Positions 24,703 to 32,782 of a stretch of 64,000 nt of DNA are shown one piece after another. The notes beneath the pieces are model-generated. The model was not told the origin of the DNA and searched no databases. It was given only the letters and a program-made list of their open reading frames with translations. The stretch is from the NCBI RefSeq assembly GCF_021513175.1, contig NZ_CP090953.1, positions 3,530,501-3,594,500 of the forward strand. The letters run 5' to 3'. Positions within the stretch are counted from its first letter, which is position 1. Each line of letters starts with the position of its first letter. The translations under genes and the position numbers were made by a program. Source of the stretch: Sphingomonas sp. S2-65. GTDB lineage: Bacteria > Pseudomonadota > Alphaproteobacteria > Sphingomonadales > Sphingomonadaceae.

Positions 24703-25140
24703 TCAGAGGTTCGCTCCGACGTAGCCAAGAATGTCGCGCGGCGTCCGGAACAGCGTGTCGGGCTGGTGCGCGAGCAATACCGCCTCGCTGGCATAGCCCC
24801 ACAGCACCGCGCCTGTGCGCATCCCCACTTCACGCGCCGCATCAATGTCGCGGGTCTCGTCACCGATCGCCAGCGCCTCCGCCGGAGCGATGCCGAGTTT
24901 CTTCAGGGTGTGCCGCGCAATGAGGGGTAGCTTCCACCGGGCGATGCCCAGATAGGCGATCACCTCGCGAGAGCTTTTGTGGCGCAGCATCGCCACTTCG
25001 GCGTCACACACGCGGCGGAAGTTGAAGCGTCGGGCCAATTCGTCCGCTACCGACAGGAACCAGTCGCCGCTGTCGGACAGCGTGCCGTCAAAATCGAAGA
25101 TCACCAGCCGCAGCGCCCGCCCCCCTGCGCCCTCAGACAT
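24703..25140 (-). CDS. HAD-family hydrolase with large internal deletion
   Basis: A 145-residue product where this HAD branch usually has about 215. Motif I is intact (LVIFDFDGTLSDSG) and so is motif IV (ALAIGDETRDIDAAREVG), with the expected ends on both sides. Between them the sequence jumps from WKLPLIARH directly to LKKLGIAPAEAL. The segment that should contain motif II (a Ser/Thr after a hydrophobic strand) and the motif III lysine is missing. The reading frame is kept. Catalysis as a normal HAD phosphatase is therefore unlikely. It overlaps the start of no upstream gene product but shares 8 bases with the end of the CDF gene. Confidence 0.8.
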   Translation of the reverse strand: MSEGAGGRALRLVIFDFDGTLSDSGDWFLSVADELARRFNFRRVCDAEVAMLRHKSSREVIAYLGIARWKLPLIARHTLKKLGIAPAEALAIGDETRDIDAAREVGMRTGAVLWGYASEAVLLAHQPDTLFRTPRDILGYVGANL

Positions 25141-26149
25141 TGGCGGGCCCGTGCAGCCGGCACTCGGCGCCTTCGCCCAGCTCGATCTGCACCGTGGTAT
25201 GATCGATGCGGAAATCGTCCGCGAGGCGATGTGCCAACTTCGCCAGGAAGTCGTCCCCGGGGTGCCCCCCGGGCATCACCAGATGCGCGGTGAGCGCCGC
25301 CTCGGTCGTGCTCATCGGCCAGATATGGAGGTCATGCACCCGCGCCACCCCCGGCAGCCCGGCCAGCGCCGCGCGCACCGCATCGGGATCGATCCCTGCC
25401 GGCACCGCGTCGAGCGCCATGGTGAGCGATTCCTTCAAAAGCCCCCAGGTGCTCCACAGGATCACCGCCACCACCACCAGGCTGATCGCCGGGTCGATCC
25501 ACTCCGCGCCCGTCCACAGGATCAGCCCGCCGCCGATCACCACCCCGGCCGACACCGCCGCATCGGCGACCATGTGGAGATAGGCGCCGCGAATGTTGAG
25601 GTCGCCCTTGCGCCCGCGCGCGAACAGCATCGCCGTGGCGACGTTGACCAGGATGCCGACCCCGGCCACCGCCATCACCACCCCGCCCGAGACGCTGGGC
25701 GGCGCGGCGAAGCGGCCCACCGCCTCCCAGGCGATGCCACCCACCGCGAACAGCAGCAGCACCGCATTGCCCAGCGCCGCCAGGATCGAGCTGCCGCGAT
25801 AGCCATAAGTGAAGCGCTTCGACGCCGGCCGCGTCGCCAGCTTGGCCCCGCCCCAGGCGAGCAGCAGCCCGAGCACGTCGGAGAGATTGTGGCCCGCGTC
25901 GGCGAGCAGCGCGACCGAATCGGTCAGCAGCCCGGCCGTCCCCTCGACCGCGACAAAGGCGAGGTTGAGCGCCGTGCCGATCGCAAAGGCGCGGCCATAA
26001 TCCACGGGGCCATGCGAATGGCCGTGGCCATGCCCGTGGCTATGACCGTGACCGTGCTTATGGCTGTGGCCCTGCGGAGCGCCTGGCTCATGGCTTTGGC
26101 CCTGCGCATGGCTGTGCCCGTGCGAATGGTGCGGCGCGGCATTACTCAT
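25133..26149 (-). CDS. Cation diffusion facilitator (zinc/cobalt exporter)
   Basis: Inner-membrane proton-driven exporter of Zn2+ and related ions. The 338-residue protein has a striking His-rich cytosolic N terminus (residues 1-46, many HGHSHG repeats) followed by six helices. Metal-site motifs are DSVALLADAGHNLSDVLG in helix 2 and AYLHMVADAAVS in helix 5. The cytosolic C-terminal domain contains VHDLHIWPMSTTE and ends with an Asp-Asp-His-Thr segment (RIDHTTVQIE) typical of the dimer domain. ZitB/CzcD-type by layout. It is transcribed together with the deleted HAD gene (8-base overlap). No metal-responsive operator was recognised upstream. Confidence 0.94.
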   Translation of the reverse strand: MSNAAPHHSHGHSHAQGQSHEPGAPQGHSHKHGHGHSHGHGHGHSHGPVDYGRAFAIGTALNLAFVAVEGTAGLLTDSVALLADAGHNLSDVLGLLLAWGGAKLATRPASKRFTYGYRGSSILAALGNAVLLLFAVGGIAWEAVGRFAAPPSVSGGVVMAVAGVGILVNVATAMLFARGRKGDLNIRGAYLHMVADAAVSAGVVIGGGLILWTGAEWIDPAISLVVVAVILWSTWGLLKESLTMALDAVPAGIDPDAVRAALAGLPGVARVHDLHIWPMSTTEAALTAHLVMPGGHPGDDFLAKLAHRLADDFRIDHTTVQIELGEGAECRLHGPANV

Positions 26150-26251
26150 GCCCGAGATGTAGCGACAAACCGCGGCGGAACGCTATCCCCGCAACCGCGC
26201 ACGACCGGGGCAAGCTGTGGAAGAAGGCGCGCGCACGTCCGGCGCGGCGGC

Positions 26252-26764
26252 TCAGTTGCCGCGGCGATCCTTTCCGCCCCGGCCGCGGCCATCGCCGTCT
26301 CGGACCCGGTTGGTGCGCACGGTCAGCAGCTCCGAACGGAGAATCGTGCCGTCCTTGTCGGCGTCGAACTGCGCCCAGTAGCGGACGAAGCGCGCGAGCA
26401 ACTCGTCGAGCGTGATGCTGTTGCTGCCATCCAGGTCGACCTCGAACGGGCTGGGCAGCGCGTTGCGATTGCCGAGCCATCGTTCGGCCCAGTCGCCGTA
26501 CTTGATGGTGCTCATCGTCGCGCCGCCGGGGGCGAGCGCAGCGAAGGACTGGCGCACGCCCGCGTCGAACTCCGCCCGGGTGACCCGCCCGTCGCGATCG
26601 GCATCGAACGCGGCGATCATCATCGCGACCGGCTCCGCGACGATGGTCGCATTGCTGCCCGCCTGCCGCGCGCATTCCGCGGTGGCGGCGGCGCAGGGCG
26701 GGGCGGGGCGATCCTGGACTGGCGCGGAGGTGGCGAGAGCGGCGACGAGGAGGAGTAGGGACAT
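26252..26764 (-). CDS. Exported EF-hand protein
   Basis: A 170-residue protein with a short signal peptide (MSLLLLVAALATSAPVQ) and three EF-hand loops: DADRDGRVTRAEF, DLDGSNSITLDEL and DADKDGTILRSEL. The Asp positions at 1, 3 and 5 and the acidic residue at 12 of each loop are suitable for Ca2+. Two Cys near the mature N terminus (CAAATAEC) could pair. A basic Gly/Arg-rich tail (GDGRGRGGKDRRGN) ends the protein. Likely a periplasmic calcium-binding protein; partner unknown. The start at 26764 is preferred over a longer frame because it gives the signal peptide. Confidence 0.85.
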   Translation of the reverse strand: MSLLLLVAALATSAPVQDRPAPPCAAATAECARQAGSNATIVAEPVAMMIAAFDADRDGRVTRAEFDAGVRQSFAALAPGGATMSTIKYGDWAERWLGNRNALPSPFEVDLDGSNSITLDELLARFVRYWAQFDADKDGTILRSELLTVRTNRVRDGDGRGRGGKDRRGN

Positions 26765-27147
26765 GGGTGGCTTTCGACTGCTTCGGGCGGCGCGTTGCGA
26801 TGGCCGAATGAATGGGGCTGAGCCTAGCACGGGTGCGAACTGCGCGCATCCTTCCAGTCAGTTCCGCTTTGCGCCCAATTGCAGTCGTCCAGCAGCACCG
26901 CCGAAAGCGGCCATCGTTTTGTTAGGGGAACCTAGATGAAAACGGCGGCTAGCTAATGGGACCAAGACGCCTCTATCCACTTGTAATGGACACGCAGATG
27001 ATCATGCACCAGTTCCAATTGGCAAGATGCGGAACGGTCGCATTCTTAACTTGTTTTATGTCTCGGCGTTGTGTCGCCATTTGACGAACGGATGATTGCC
27101 TGATGCTGGTATGAAGCCAACAGCGAACGATATGCGATTTGCCTGCC
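26765..27147. other. Gene-free interval with decayed repeat
   Basis: About 380 bases between divergent genes with no supported coding sequence. It is richer in A and T than its surroundings (for example around 27030-27130). It contains one copy of a dispersed motif at 26862-26890 whose reverse complement reads GGACGACTGCAATTGGGCGC followed by AAAGCGGAA, also found at 51551 and 52727. It marks the left border of a block of accessory genes. Confidence 0.6.
26862..26890 (-). repeat. Dispersed AATTGGGCGCAAAGCGGA motif
   Basis: The minus strand matches the plus-strand copies at 51551-51579 and 52727-52753 over about 28 bases, with a handful of differences and one gap. All three are in gene-free DNA beside accessory genes. 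Confidence 0.6.
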
Positions 27148-27939
27148 GTGAGCGATAGGGAGGGGGACGGCCAAATCGCGAATGCATGGTTCGATGCCGC
27201 ACGCTGCCGTAATTGCGACGTCGAAATGCATTCGCCGCATTGTGGCCAGTGCGGGCAGAAGATAGCGCGTCGCCTGAGCTTCCACGACATGGGTAAGGAA
27301 AGCTGGGATCGATTGCGCTTCTTTGAGGTGAAATCAGCCCGCACGCTCCGCCACCTTCTGTTCGCGCCTGGCGGGGTTGCACGCGAGTATGTGCGGGGTA
27401 AGCGGACCGCGCACATGAACCCTTTGGCGCTGCTGCTTGCACTCGTCGCCTTTCTCGTTCTGATGCTTGCGGCGAACCAATACTTTCAGCATTTCGGCTT
27501 TGCCGGGCGCAACAGCGATGTCGATCGTATGTCTCAGCGCGTCATGGCTTTCGCCAACTGGAGCTTTTCGCTCGGAATCTTCGCAATCTTCCTTGGCAGC
27601 TGGATCACATTCCGCCGCCGTTTAGGCTACAATGCTGTCGAACATGCGGTGCTCGCGATTTACTGCCAGTGCATCACGCTAGCGCTGATCCTTGCCAATC
27701 TTCTGCCCACCCTGATCTGGCGCGACCCTGCTTTCATTGTGGCGCACAAGGCGGCTTCGCAATATTACATGACGGTGCTCAAGCTCCTGGTTGTGGGCTT
27801 GGCCTATCAACAGTTCTTCCTGCTCGAATTTCGACGGGATTGGCTTCGGCTTCTCCTCGCCTGCGGCATCTATGCGGCGGCAAGCTGGCTACTGCTGCGC
27901 GCCTATGCCGCCGCCATCCTTTGGCTCGTGACTCGATAA
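27148..27939 (+). CDS. DUF3667-like zinc-ribbon membrane protein
   Basis: About 263 residues. The N-terminal zinc ribbon CRNCDVEMHSPHCGQCGQK precedes a conserved region (FFEVKSARTLRHLLFAPGGV) that positions the polypeptide before a membrane domain with about five helices (residues 92-112, 135-155, 170-195, 215-233, 238-258). This layout matches DUF3667 proteins, which have no known function. No ATG fits; GTG at 27148 is the best start, with TTG at 27139 as an alternative. The lipoprotein with HExxH and TPM domains follows 17 bases later on the same strand, so the two are probably one operon. Confidence 0.8.
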   Translation: MSDREGDGQIANAWFDAARCRNCDVEMHSPHCGQCGQKIARRLSFHDMGKESWDRLRFFEVKSARTLRHLLFAPGGVAREYVRGKRTAHMNPLALLLALVAFLVLMLAANQYFQHFGFAGRNSDVDRMSQRVMAFANWSFSLGIFAIFLGSWITFRRRLGYNAVEHAVLAIYCQCITLALILANLLPTLIWRDPAFIVAHKAASQYYMTVLKLLVVGLAYQQFFLLEFRRDWLRLLLACGIYAAASWLLLRAYAAAILWLVTR

Positions 27940-27956
27940 TCAGGAGAGGAAACCTC

Positions 27957-29603
27957 ATGCGCGCTCGATCACTCGTGCTCACATCCACAATCGCTGCACC
28001 GCTCACGCTTCTCGGCTGCGGCGGGGGAGGGACGCCTTCCGGCGATGCGCTGACAGGTGCGCAGAAGGTTGAGGCCATCGCCTCGACCCTTCAGTCCTGC
28101 TCCTACGATGGACGCCCAATGACCGTCGAACCGGCCGCGCTGAACGGAGACGCGCCTAACGAGTGCGCCGTCGCGGTGCAGCGCATCATGAGCTTCACCG
28201 GCCTACCCTCAAATTTCGTCGTGGTGTCCGGGCCCGTCGATAACGCCGCGGCCGTAATCTTGCTCGACGACAAGCGGGTGCCGCGCCGCGTAATTGCCTT
28301 CAATCCCGAGTTCATGGCCAAGGCGCGGGCGTTGGTTGGCGGCAGCCCCTGGGGTCCAGTAAGCGTGATGGCGCACGAGATCGCGCACCACCTCTCAGGC
28401 CACACCATCGTTCCTGGTGGCAGCCGGCCGAACATCGAGCTCGAGGCGGACAAGTTCAGCGGCTTCGTGCTGCAGAAGATGGGAGCGCCGCTCGATGCGG
28501 CGACGCAGATGATCCTGAAGGTCGGCAGCGATCACGCCAGCGCGACTCACCCCGCAAAGGGCCAGCGCGCGGACGCGATCAAACAGGGCTGGATGGAATC
28601 CTGCCAGCAGACCCGCGGCAGCAATTGCGCCGGCGGCGCAGGACAATTGGCCGCGCCCGTTTCGGCATCAGCGCAGATGCCCCAGCCGTCATCCAGTGCT
28701 GCTATCGTCAGCCCTGCTCCGGCCACCGGCCCCCTGATTGGCCGTAAGCTGCCGGTTTCCGGTTCGATCCCTTTCAAATACGGACGCTTCGTAGCTGATG
28801 AAACCGGGCGGCTCGATCCAGCCCGCGTCCACGCGATGGACCAGCAGCTCTATGCGCTCGCCAAGGATGCCGGCGTAGAGTTCACCATCCTGATCGTCGA
28901 CGATCTACGTGGCATGTCGGCCCAGGATTTCGCCTGGGCGATGATGCGCCAGCTGCGCGTCGGCAAGCTAGACGTCGGCAATGGTGCGGTGGCGGTCGTC
29001 GCGCCCCGGCAGCGCCAAGCGGCCGTCGCCTTTGGGCCTGGCCTTGCCAAGGAAGCCGAATTCTCGAAGCCCGATCGGCAGTTGCTTGATTGGATCGGCA
29101 GCGCATGGCGGTATTGCGAGGACGCTGACGGATGCGCCGGATGGACCGATACCCTATTTAATATTTTCCGCCCGACCTTGTCGAATGCATCCAAGACGAA
29201 ATGGACGATCGAGTATCAGACGCTGGGTCAACTGATGGCGCGCTACCAAGCGCGCAACGAAGAACGCCAGCGAACCAAGCGCCCGTTCGATCCGATCACT
29301 GATCAGCCGCTGGGCAATCTCGTCCGCGTCACCGGCCGCATCACCAGCCTCGATCCGCCACATGGCCCCGGCCAAGCTAATCCCAAGCTCCTTGGTGGGT
29401 CGCTTGGCTACTCGGCAGTCAGCATGACGACGGACGACGGATATCCTCTGATCCTGTATGTTACGCCGCAACTTCCGGGCCTGATGCCGGCCGGGCCGAT
29501 CAAGGCAGATGCTCGTTACACCGTCGTCGGCCGGCTGCAGCGCACCGGCGATAAGGCCAAGCAGGCGGGCGCGATGTGGCTGTTCAGTTATGACGAGCTG
29601 TAG
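27957..29603 (+). CDS. Lipoprotein with HExxH zincin and TPM-like domains
   Basis: A 548-residue, unusually built protein. The signal MRARSLVLTSTIAAPLTLLG ends in a lipobox Cys (about residue 21) followed by glycines. Residues about 35-220 form a zinc-protease-like domain with VSVMAHEIAHHLSGH (HExxH near residue 139) and a third ligand candidate in NIELEADKFSG. Residues about 260-400 resemble the TPM (TLP18.3/Psb32) domain: IPFKYGRFVADE, FTILIVDDLRG, VGNGAVAVVAPRQRQAAVAF. A C-terminal beta-rich segment (LVRVTGRITSLD) looks like an OB-type fold. The start at 27957 follows CAGGAGAGGAA. A role in envelope protein turnover with the DUF3667 partner is inferred. Confidence 0.82.
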   Translation: MRARSLVLTSTIAAPLTLLGCGGGGTPSGDALTGAQKVEAIASTLQSCSYDGRPMTVEPAALNGDAPNECAVAVQRIMSFTGLPSNFVVVSGPVDNAAAVILLDDKRVPRRVIAFNPEFMAKARALVGGSPWGPVSVMAHEIAHHLSGHTIVPGGSRPNIELEADKFSGFVLQKMGAPLDAATQMILKVGSDHASATHPAKGQRADAIKQGWMESCQQTRGSNCAGGAGQLAAPVSASAQMPQPSSSAAIVSPAPATGPLIGRKLPVSGSIPFKYGRFVADETGRLDPARVHAMDQQLYALAKDAGVEFTILIVDDLRGMSAQDFAWAMMRQLRVGKLDVGNGAVAVVAPRQRQAAVAFGPGLAKEAEFSKPDRQLLDWIGSAWRYCEDADGCAGWTDTLFNIFRPTLSNASKTKWTIEYQTLGQLMARYQARNEERQRTKRPFDPITDQPLGNLVRVTGRITSLDPPHGPGQANPKLLGGSLGYSAVSMTTDDGYPLILYVTPQLPGLMPAGPIKADARYTVVGRLQRTGDKAKQAGAMWLFSYDEL

Positions 29604-30009
29604 GAAAAAACTTCCCGAAGCGTGCGGCTATGCCCGCGATTTGAGTCGCATTGATGGCGTGGGTCCTTGGCGCTTCAGCCGTGAACAGCACAGATACCCT
29701 GGCGCGGACGTCCCTTGTAGCCCTTGCTGAGTAGCCAAAGACTTCGGTGAAGTCAGTTCCCCCCCCCCGGCAGCGATCTCCCTCCAGACGTGTCGGATAG
29801 GTATGGCAGGGGGGACGCGCCGCTCAGACGACGCCACGGTGAATTTGAGGTGGTTAATCGGTGAATGTGCACAGTTGGATCGTTCCGGATTTTACAGCTA
29901 GCTGAACGAAGGTCTTCTTACCGTGCCTGAGTACCCGAAAGCTGCCCGTCAGCTTACTGCCCAGTTGCCGCCGCCCGCCAATCCGCCTATCTAAACCCCG
30001 GAGGTTCGC
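29604..30009. other. Gene-free interval with homopolymer tract
   Basis: About 400 bases without a supported gene. It contains a run of ten C at 29759-29768, and the ribosome-binding site of the next gene (GGAGG, just before 30010). Local composition shifts more than once, suggesting decayed or joined fragments. No promoter or RNA structure could be supported. Confidence 0.5.
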
Positions 30010-30192
30010 ATGCGCGTCAACACTGCCAAGTCGATCGAGACGGCGAATGCCGTCCACGCCCGTTTCGGTAGCTGGAAGGCTGCCAAGGATGCGGCGAGCT
30101 TCGAGGATGGCAAGTTCGTCGTGCGCAGCGCTGCCAATGGCCAGCACGGAACTAGCAAGCCGGGGCAAGAGGCCGGTTCCAAGAAGGGCTGA
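30010..30192 (+). CDS. Small hypothetical protein (60 aa)
   Basis: Starts at 30010 after a strong GGAGG. The 60-residue product is soluble and basic, with a helical first half (SIETANAVHARFGSWKAAKD) and a beta-like FEDGKFVVRSAANGQ segment, then a polar tail ending SKKG. Its stop codon directly abuts the ATG of the next gene at 30193, so the two are translationally linked. I do not recognise a family. Confidence 0.7.
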   Translation: MRVNTAKSIETANAVHARFGSWKAAKDAASFEDGKFVVRSAANGQHGTSKPGQEAGSKKG

Positions 30193-30945
30193 ATGAGCTT
30201 CAGCTACACGCTCTTCCTGGCGCTGCTGTTGCTGGCGCCGGGATTGGGATTGTGGGCGGGGCTTCGCGCCGGCGAACGATCCGAGCTGATCTCTCAGGCG
30301 CCGGAGAAAGCAGGCTCGACCTTCAGCCTGCTGGTGATCGTCTTTGGCGCGCTGGTCGGGCACATCCTGTTGTCCGGATTGTTCGCGGTGCAGGCGGGGG
30401 CTTGCGGCTGGAGTGGCCGCTGCTTGCGCGTCGGCTTCGACCCCAATGTATATCGCGTGATCCTGACCAACGGCCGATCCGCCGGCGTGCCGAGCGACGG
30501 CGCTTTCCTGTGCTGGTTCGTATCTCTGCTGCTCCCGGCGGTGATCGTCGGCGCGGTCGCCTATCGGGCGAGCGGTTGGCGGTGGGTGCGGGATCTGCGC
30601 GAGACGGCGAGCTTTGGCTGGTTGAAGCGCTGGGTCGATCAGGCGCGGCCGGCGAACCGCTTCATCATCGCCTATGTCGTGACCACGCTGGAGCATGACG
30701 GCGCCAACGTGGCGTATGAAGGCATTGCCGAGAACATCGCACTGGACGACAATCGCGCGATCAAGATGCTGGTGCTGAGCAGCTGTGACCGCTTCCTGGT
30801 GCGGGTGCGCGCGGACACGGTGGAGCGCATCAATGCCGAGCATGCGCCCATTCCGCTGATCCAGCTGGAGGCAAGCAACTTCGTCAACGTGGCGCTGGAA
30901 GTGTTCGAGGACGTCGATACCGCGGTGGATGCCGACGACGCCTGA
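30193..30945 (+). CDS. Uncharacterised membrane protein with cytosolic C-terminal domain
   Basis: A 250-residue protein with three predicted helices (about residues 5-25, 44-66 and 108-128) and a soluble C-terminal part of about 95 residues rich in beta strands (FIIAYVVTTLEHDGANVAYE, IKMLVLSSCDRFLVRV, FVNVALEVFEDVD). The overall build recalls uncharacterised integral membrane families such as DUF6338, but I cannot confirm this. It begins immediately after the 60-aa gene stop. It is convergent with queA, with 7 bases between stops. Confidence 0.72.
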   Translation: MSFSYTLFLALLLLAPGLGLWAGLRAGERSELISQAPEKAGSTFSLLVIVFGALVGHILLSGLFAVQAGACGWSGRCLRVGFDPNVYRVILTNGRSAGVPSDGAFLCWFVSLLLPAVIVGAVAYRASGWRWVRDLRETASFGWLKRWVDQARPANRFIIAYVVTTLEHDGANVAYEGIAENIALDDNRAIKMLVLSSCDRFLVRVRADTVERINAEHAPIPLIQLEASNFVNVALEVFEDVDTAVDADDA

Positions 30946-30952
30946 GGGGCGC

Positions 30953-31978
30953 TTAGGGTAGCAGCAGCGACGCATCCCCATAGCTGTAGAACCGGTACTC
31001 GTTCGCGATCGCGTGGGCGTAGGCCGCCTGCATCCGCTCCAGCCCCATCAGCGCCGATACCAGCATGAACAGGGTCGAGCGCGGCAGGTGGAAGTTGGTC
31101 ATCAGGCCGTCGATGCCGCGGAAGCGGTAGCCGGGCGTGATGAAGATCGCGGTGTCGCCTTCGAAGGGGCGGATGATGTCGTCTTCGCCTGCTGCGCTCT
31201 CGATCAGGCGCAGGCTGGTGGTGCCCACTGCGATCACGCGGCCGCCGGCGGCGCGGACGGCGTTGAGGCGGTCGGCGGTGGCAGGATCGATACGGCCCCA
31301 TTCGGCGTGCATCCTGTGCTGCGCGGTGTCCTGCGCCTTGACCGGCAGGAAGGTGCCGGCGCCGACATGGAGGGTCAGCGTGGCGTGGCCGATGCCGGCC
31401 CCGTCGAGGCGGGCGAGCAGATCGGGGGTGAAGTGCAGCGCGGCGGTGGGGGCGGCGACGGCGCCGGGCTCGCTGGCGAACATCGTCTGGTAATCGTCCG
31501 CGTCGCGTTCGTCGGGGGCGCGCTTGGAGGCGATATAGGGCGGCAGCGGCATTTCGCCGCAGCGCTCGAGCAGCAGCTCGACGGGCTCGTCGCCGGCGAA
31601 GCTGAGGCGGAAGCTGCCGTCTTCGGCGCGGTCGCTGGCGGTGGCGGTAACGCCTTGGCCGAAATCGATGCTGTCGCCGTCTCTGAGCCGCTTGGCGTTG
31701 CGGATGAAGGCGCGCCAGTCGCGCGGGCCCTCGCGCTTGTGGAGGGTGGCGCCGATCCGCGCCTCGCCACGCAGGCCGTGGAGCTGGGCGGGGATGACGC
31801 GGGTGTCGTTGAACACCAGCAGGTCGCCGGGGGCGAGGAGCGCGGGGAGGTCGCGGACGTGGCGGTCCTCGCGCGTGTCGCCGCGCTGGACGAGCAGGCG
31901 GGCGGCGTCGCGCGGCTCGGCCGGGCGCAGCGCGATGCGCTCGGCCGGCAGATCGAAGTCGAACAGGTCTACGTTCAC
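30953..31978 (-). CDS. queA: S-adenosylmethionine:tRNA ribosyltransferase-isomerase
   Basis: Transfers and rearranges the ribose of SAM onto preQ1-modified tRNA to form epoxyqueuosine. The 341-residue product has the normal length and ends. Family landmarks include [70 protein letters not shown] and [19 protein letters not shown]. It is the last gene of the run xseB-ispA-coaD-PPIase-queA on the minus strand; tgt, its usual neighbour in the pathway, lies 7 kb further on. Confidence 0.97.
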   Translation of the reverse strand: MNVDLFDFDLPAERIALRPAEPRDAARLLVQRGDTREDRHVRDLPALLAPGDLLVFNDTRVIPAQLHGLRGEARIGATLHKREGPRDWRAFIRNAKRLRDGDSIDFGQGVTATASDRAEDGSFRLSFAGDEPVELLLERCGEMPLPPYIASKRAPDERDADDYQTMFASEPGAVAAPTAALHFTPDLLARLDGAGIGHATLTLHVGAGTFLPVKAQDTAQHRMHAEWGRIDPATADRLNAVRAAGGRVIAVGTTSLRLIESAAGEDDIIRPFEGDTAIFITPGYRFRGIDGLMTNFHLPRSTLFMLVSALMGLERMQAAYAHAIANEYRFYSYGDASLLLP

Positions 31979-32008
31979 GGGGTCAGCTTCGCTTGCGCGC
32001 GCCTGCGC

Positions 32009-32707
32009 TTATTGGGGCAGGGTGGCCTTTTGCTCGCCTGCCGGGAGCGCCGCGGGGGCGTTGACCGGGGCGGGCTGATAGGCCGGCGGATTGTCCGAGG
32101 CGATATAGGCGTGGAGGATGCGGGTGGGGCGCGCCGGGGGCTCGCCACGCTCGATCCTGTCGACCCACTGCATGCCCTCGGTCACGCGGCCGAACACGGT
32201 GTAGTCGCGGTCGAAGCCCAGGCGCGGGCCGAACATGATGAAGAACTGGGAGTTGGCGCTGTTCTTGTCCTGCGCGCGGGCGGCCGAGACGGCGCCGCGG
32301 ACATGGGGGAGGTTGCTGAACTCGGCGGGGACGTTGGGCAGGTCGGATCCGCCGCGGCCGGTGCCGGTGGGGTCGCCGCCCTGCGCCATGTTCTCGCCGC
32401 CGTCGATCACGCGGTGGAAGACGGTGTTGTCGTAGAAATGCTTGCGGGTGAGCGCCTTGACCTGCTCGACCATCTTGGGCGCGGCGTCGGGACGCAGGCG
32501 GATGGTGACGCGGCCGCCGGTGGAAAGGTCGAGCACCCAGGTGTTCTCGGGATCGGCGGCGACGCTGACGGGGACGTGCGTCGCCTCGTCGGCCTGGACG
32601 CCCTTGAGCGGCTCGGGCTTGGGCGGCGGACCCTTTTGGGCGGCGGCGGGCAGGGCGAAGAACATGGCGGCCAAGGCAGCCGAAGTGGCAACGAAACGCA
32701 TCAACAT
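32009..32707 (-). CDS. Exported cyclophilin-type peptidyl-prolyl isomerase
   Basis: Catalyses cis-trans isomerisation of proline peptide bonds in the periplasm. The 232-residue product has a signal peptide (MRFVATSAALAAMFFALPAAA then QKG). The cyclophilin fold is shown by FYDNTVFHRVIDG with the active-site Arg, AQGGDPTGTGRGGSDLP, RGAVSAAR, SANSQFFIMFG and YTVFGRVTEGMQWVDRIE. A Pro-rich N-terminal spacer and C-terminal tail extend the single domain. It lies 30 bases before queA in the same operon. Start: the second Met of the two at the N terminus is equally possible. Confidence 0.93.
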   Translation of the reverse strand: MLMRFVATSAALAAMFFALPAAAQKGPPPKPEPLKGVQADEATHVPVSVAADPENTWVLDLSTGGRVTIRLRPDAAPKMVEQVKALTRKHFYDNTVFHRVIDGGENMAQGGDPTGTGRGGSDLPNVPAEFSNLPHVRGAVSAARAQDKNSANSQFFIMFGPRLGFDRDYTVFGRVTEGMQWVDRIERGEPPARPTRILHAYIASDNPPAYQPAPVNAPAALPAGEQKATLPQ

Positions 32708-32782
32708 CCCCCACGCGTATGGAATCGGTCGGTTCTAGACCATCAGATAGTGGCGAACAAAGGGCGATTGCGCGGGCGGCGC

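Noticed and set aside
24703..25140. Frameshift as explanation for the short HAD protein
   Set aside because: The reading frame continues correctly on both sides of the junction; a deletion fits better.
30010..30945. Classical toxin-antitoxin pair
   Set aside because: Neither protein has a recognisable toxin or antitoxin fold; the layout alone is not enough.
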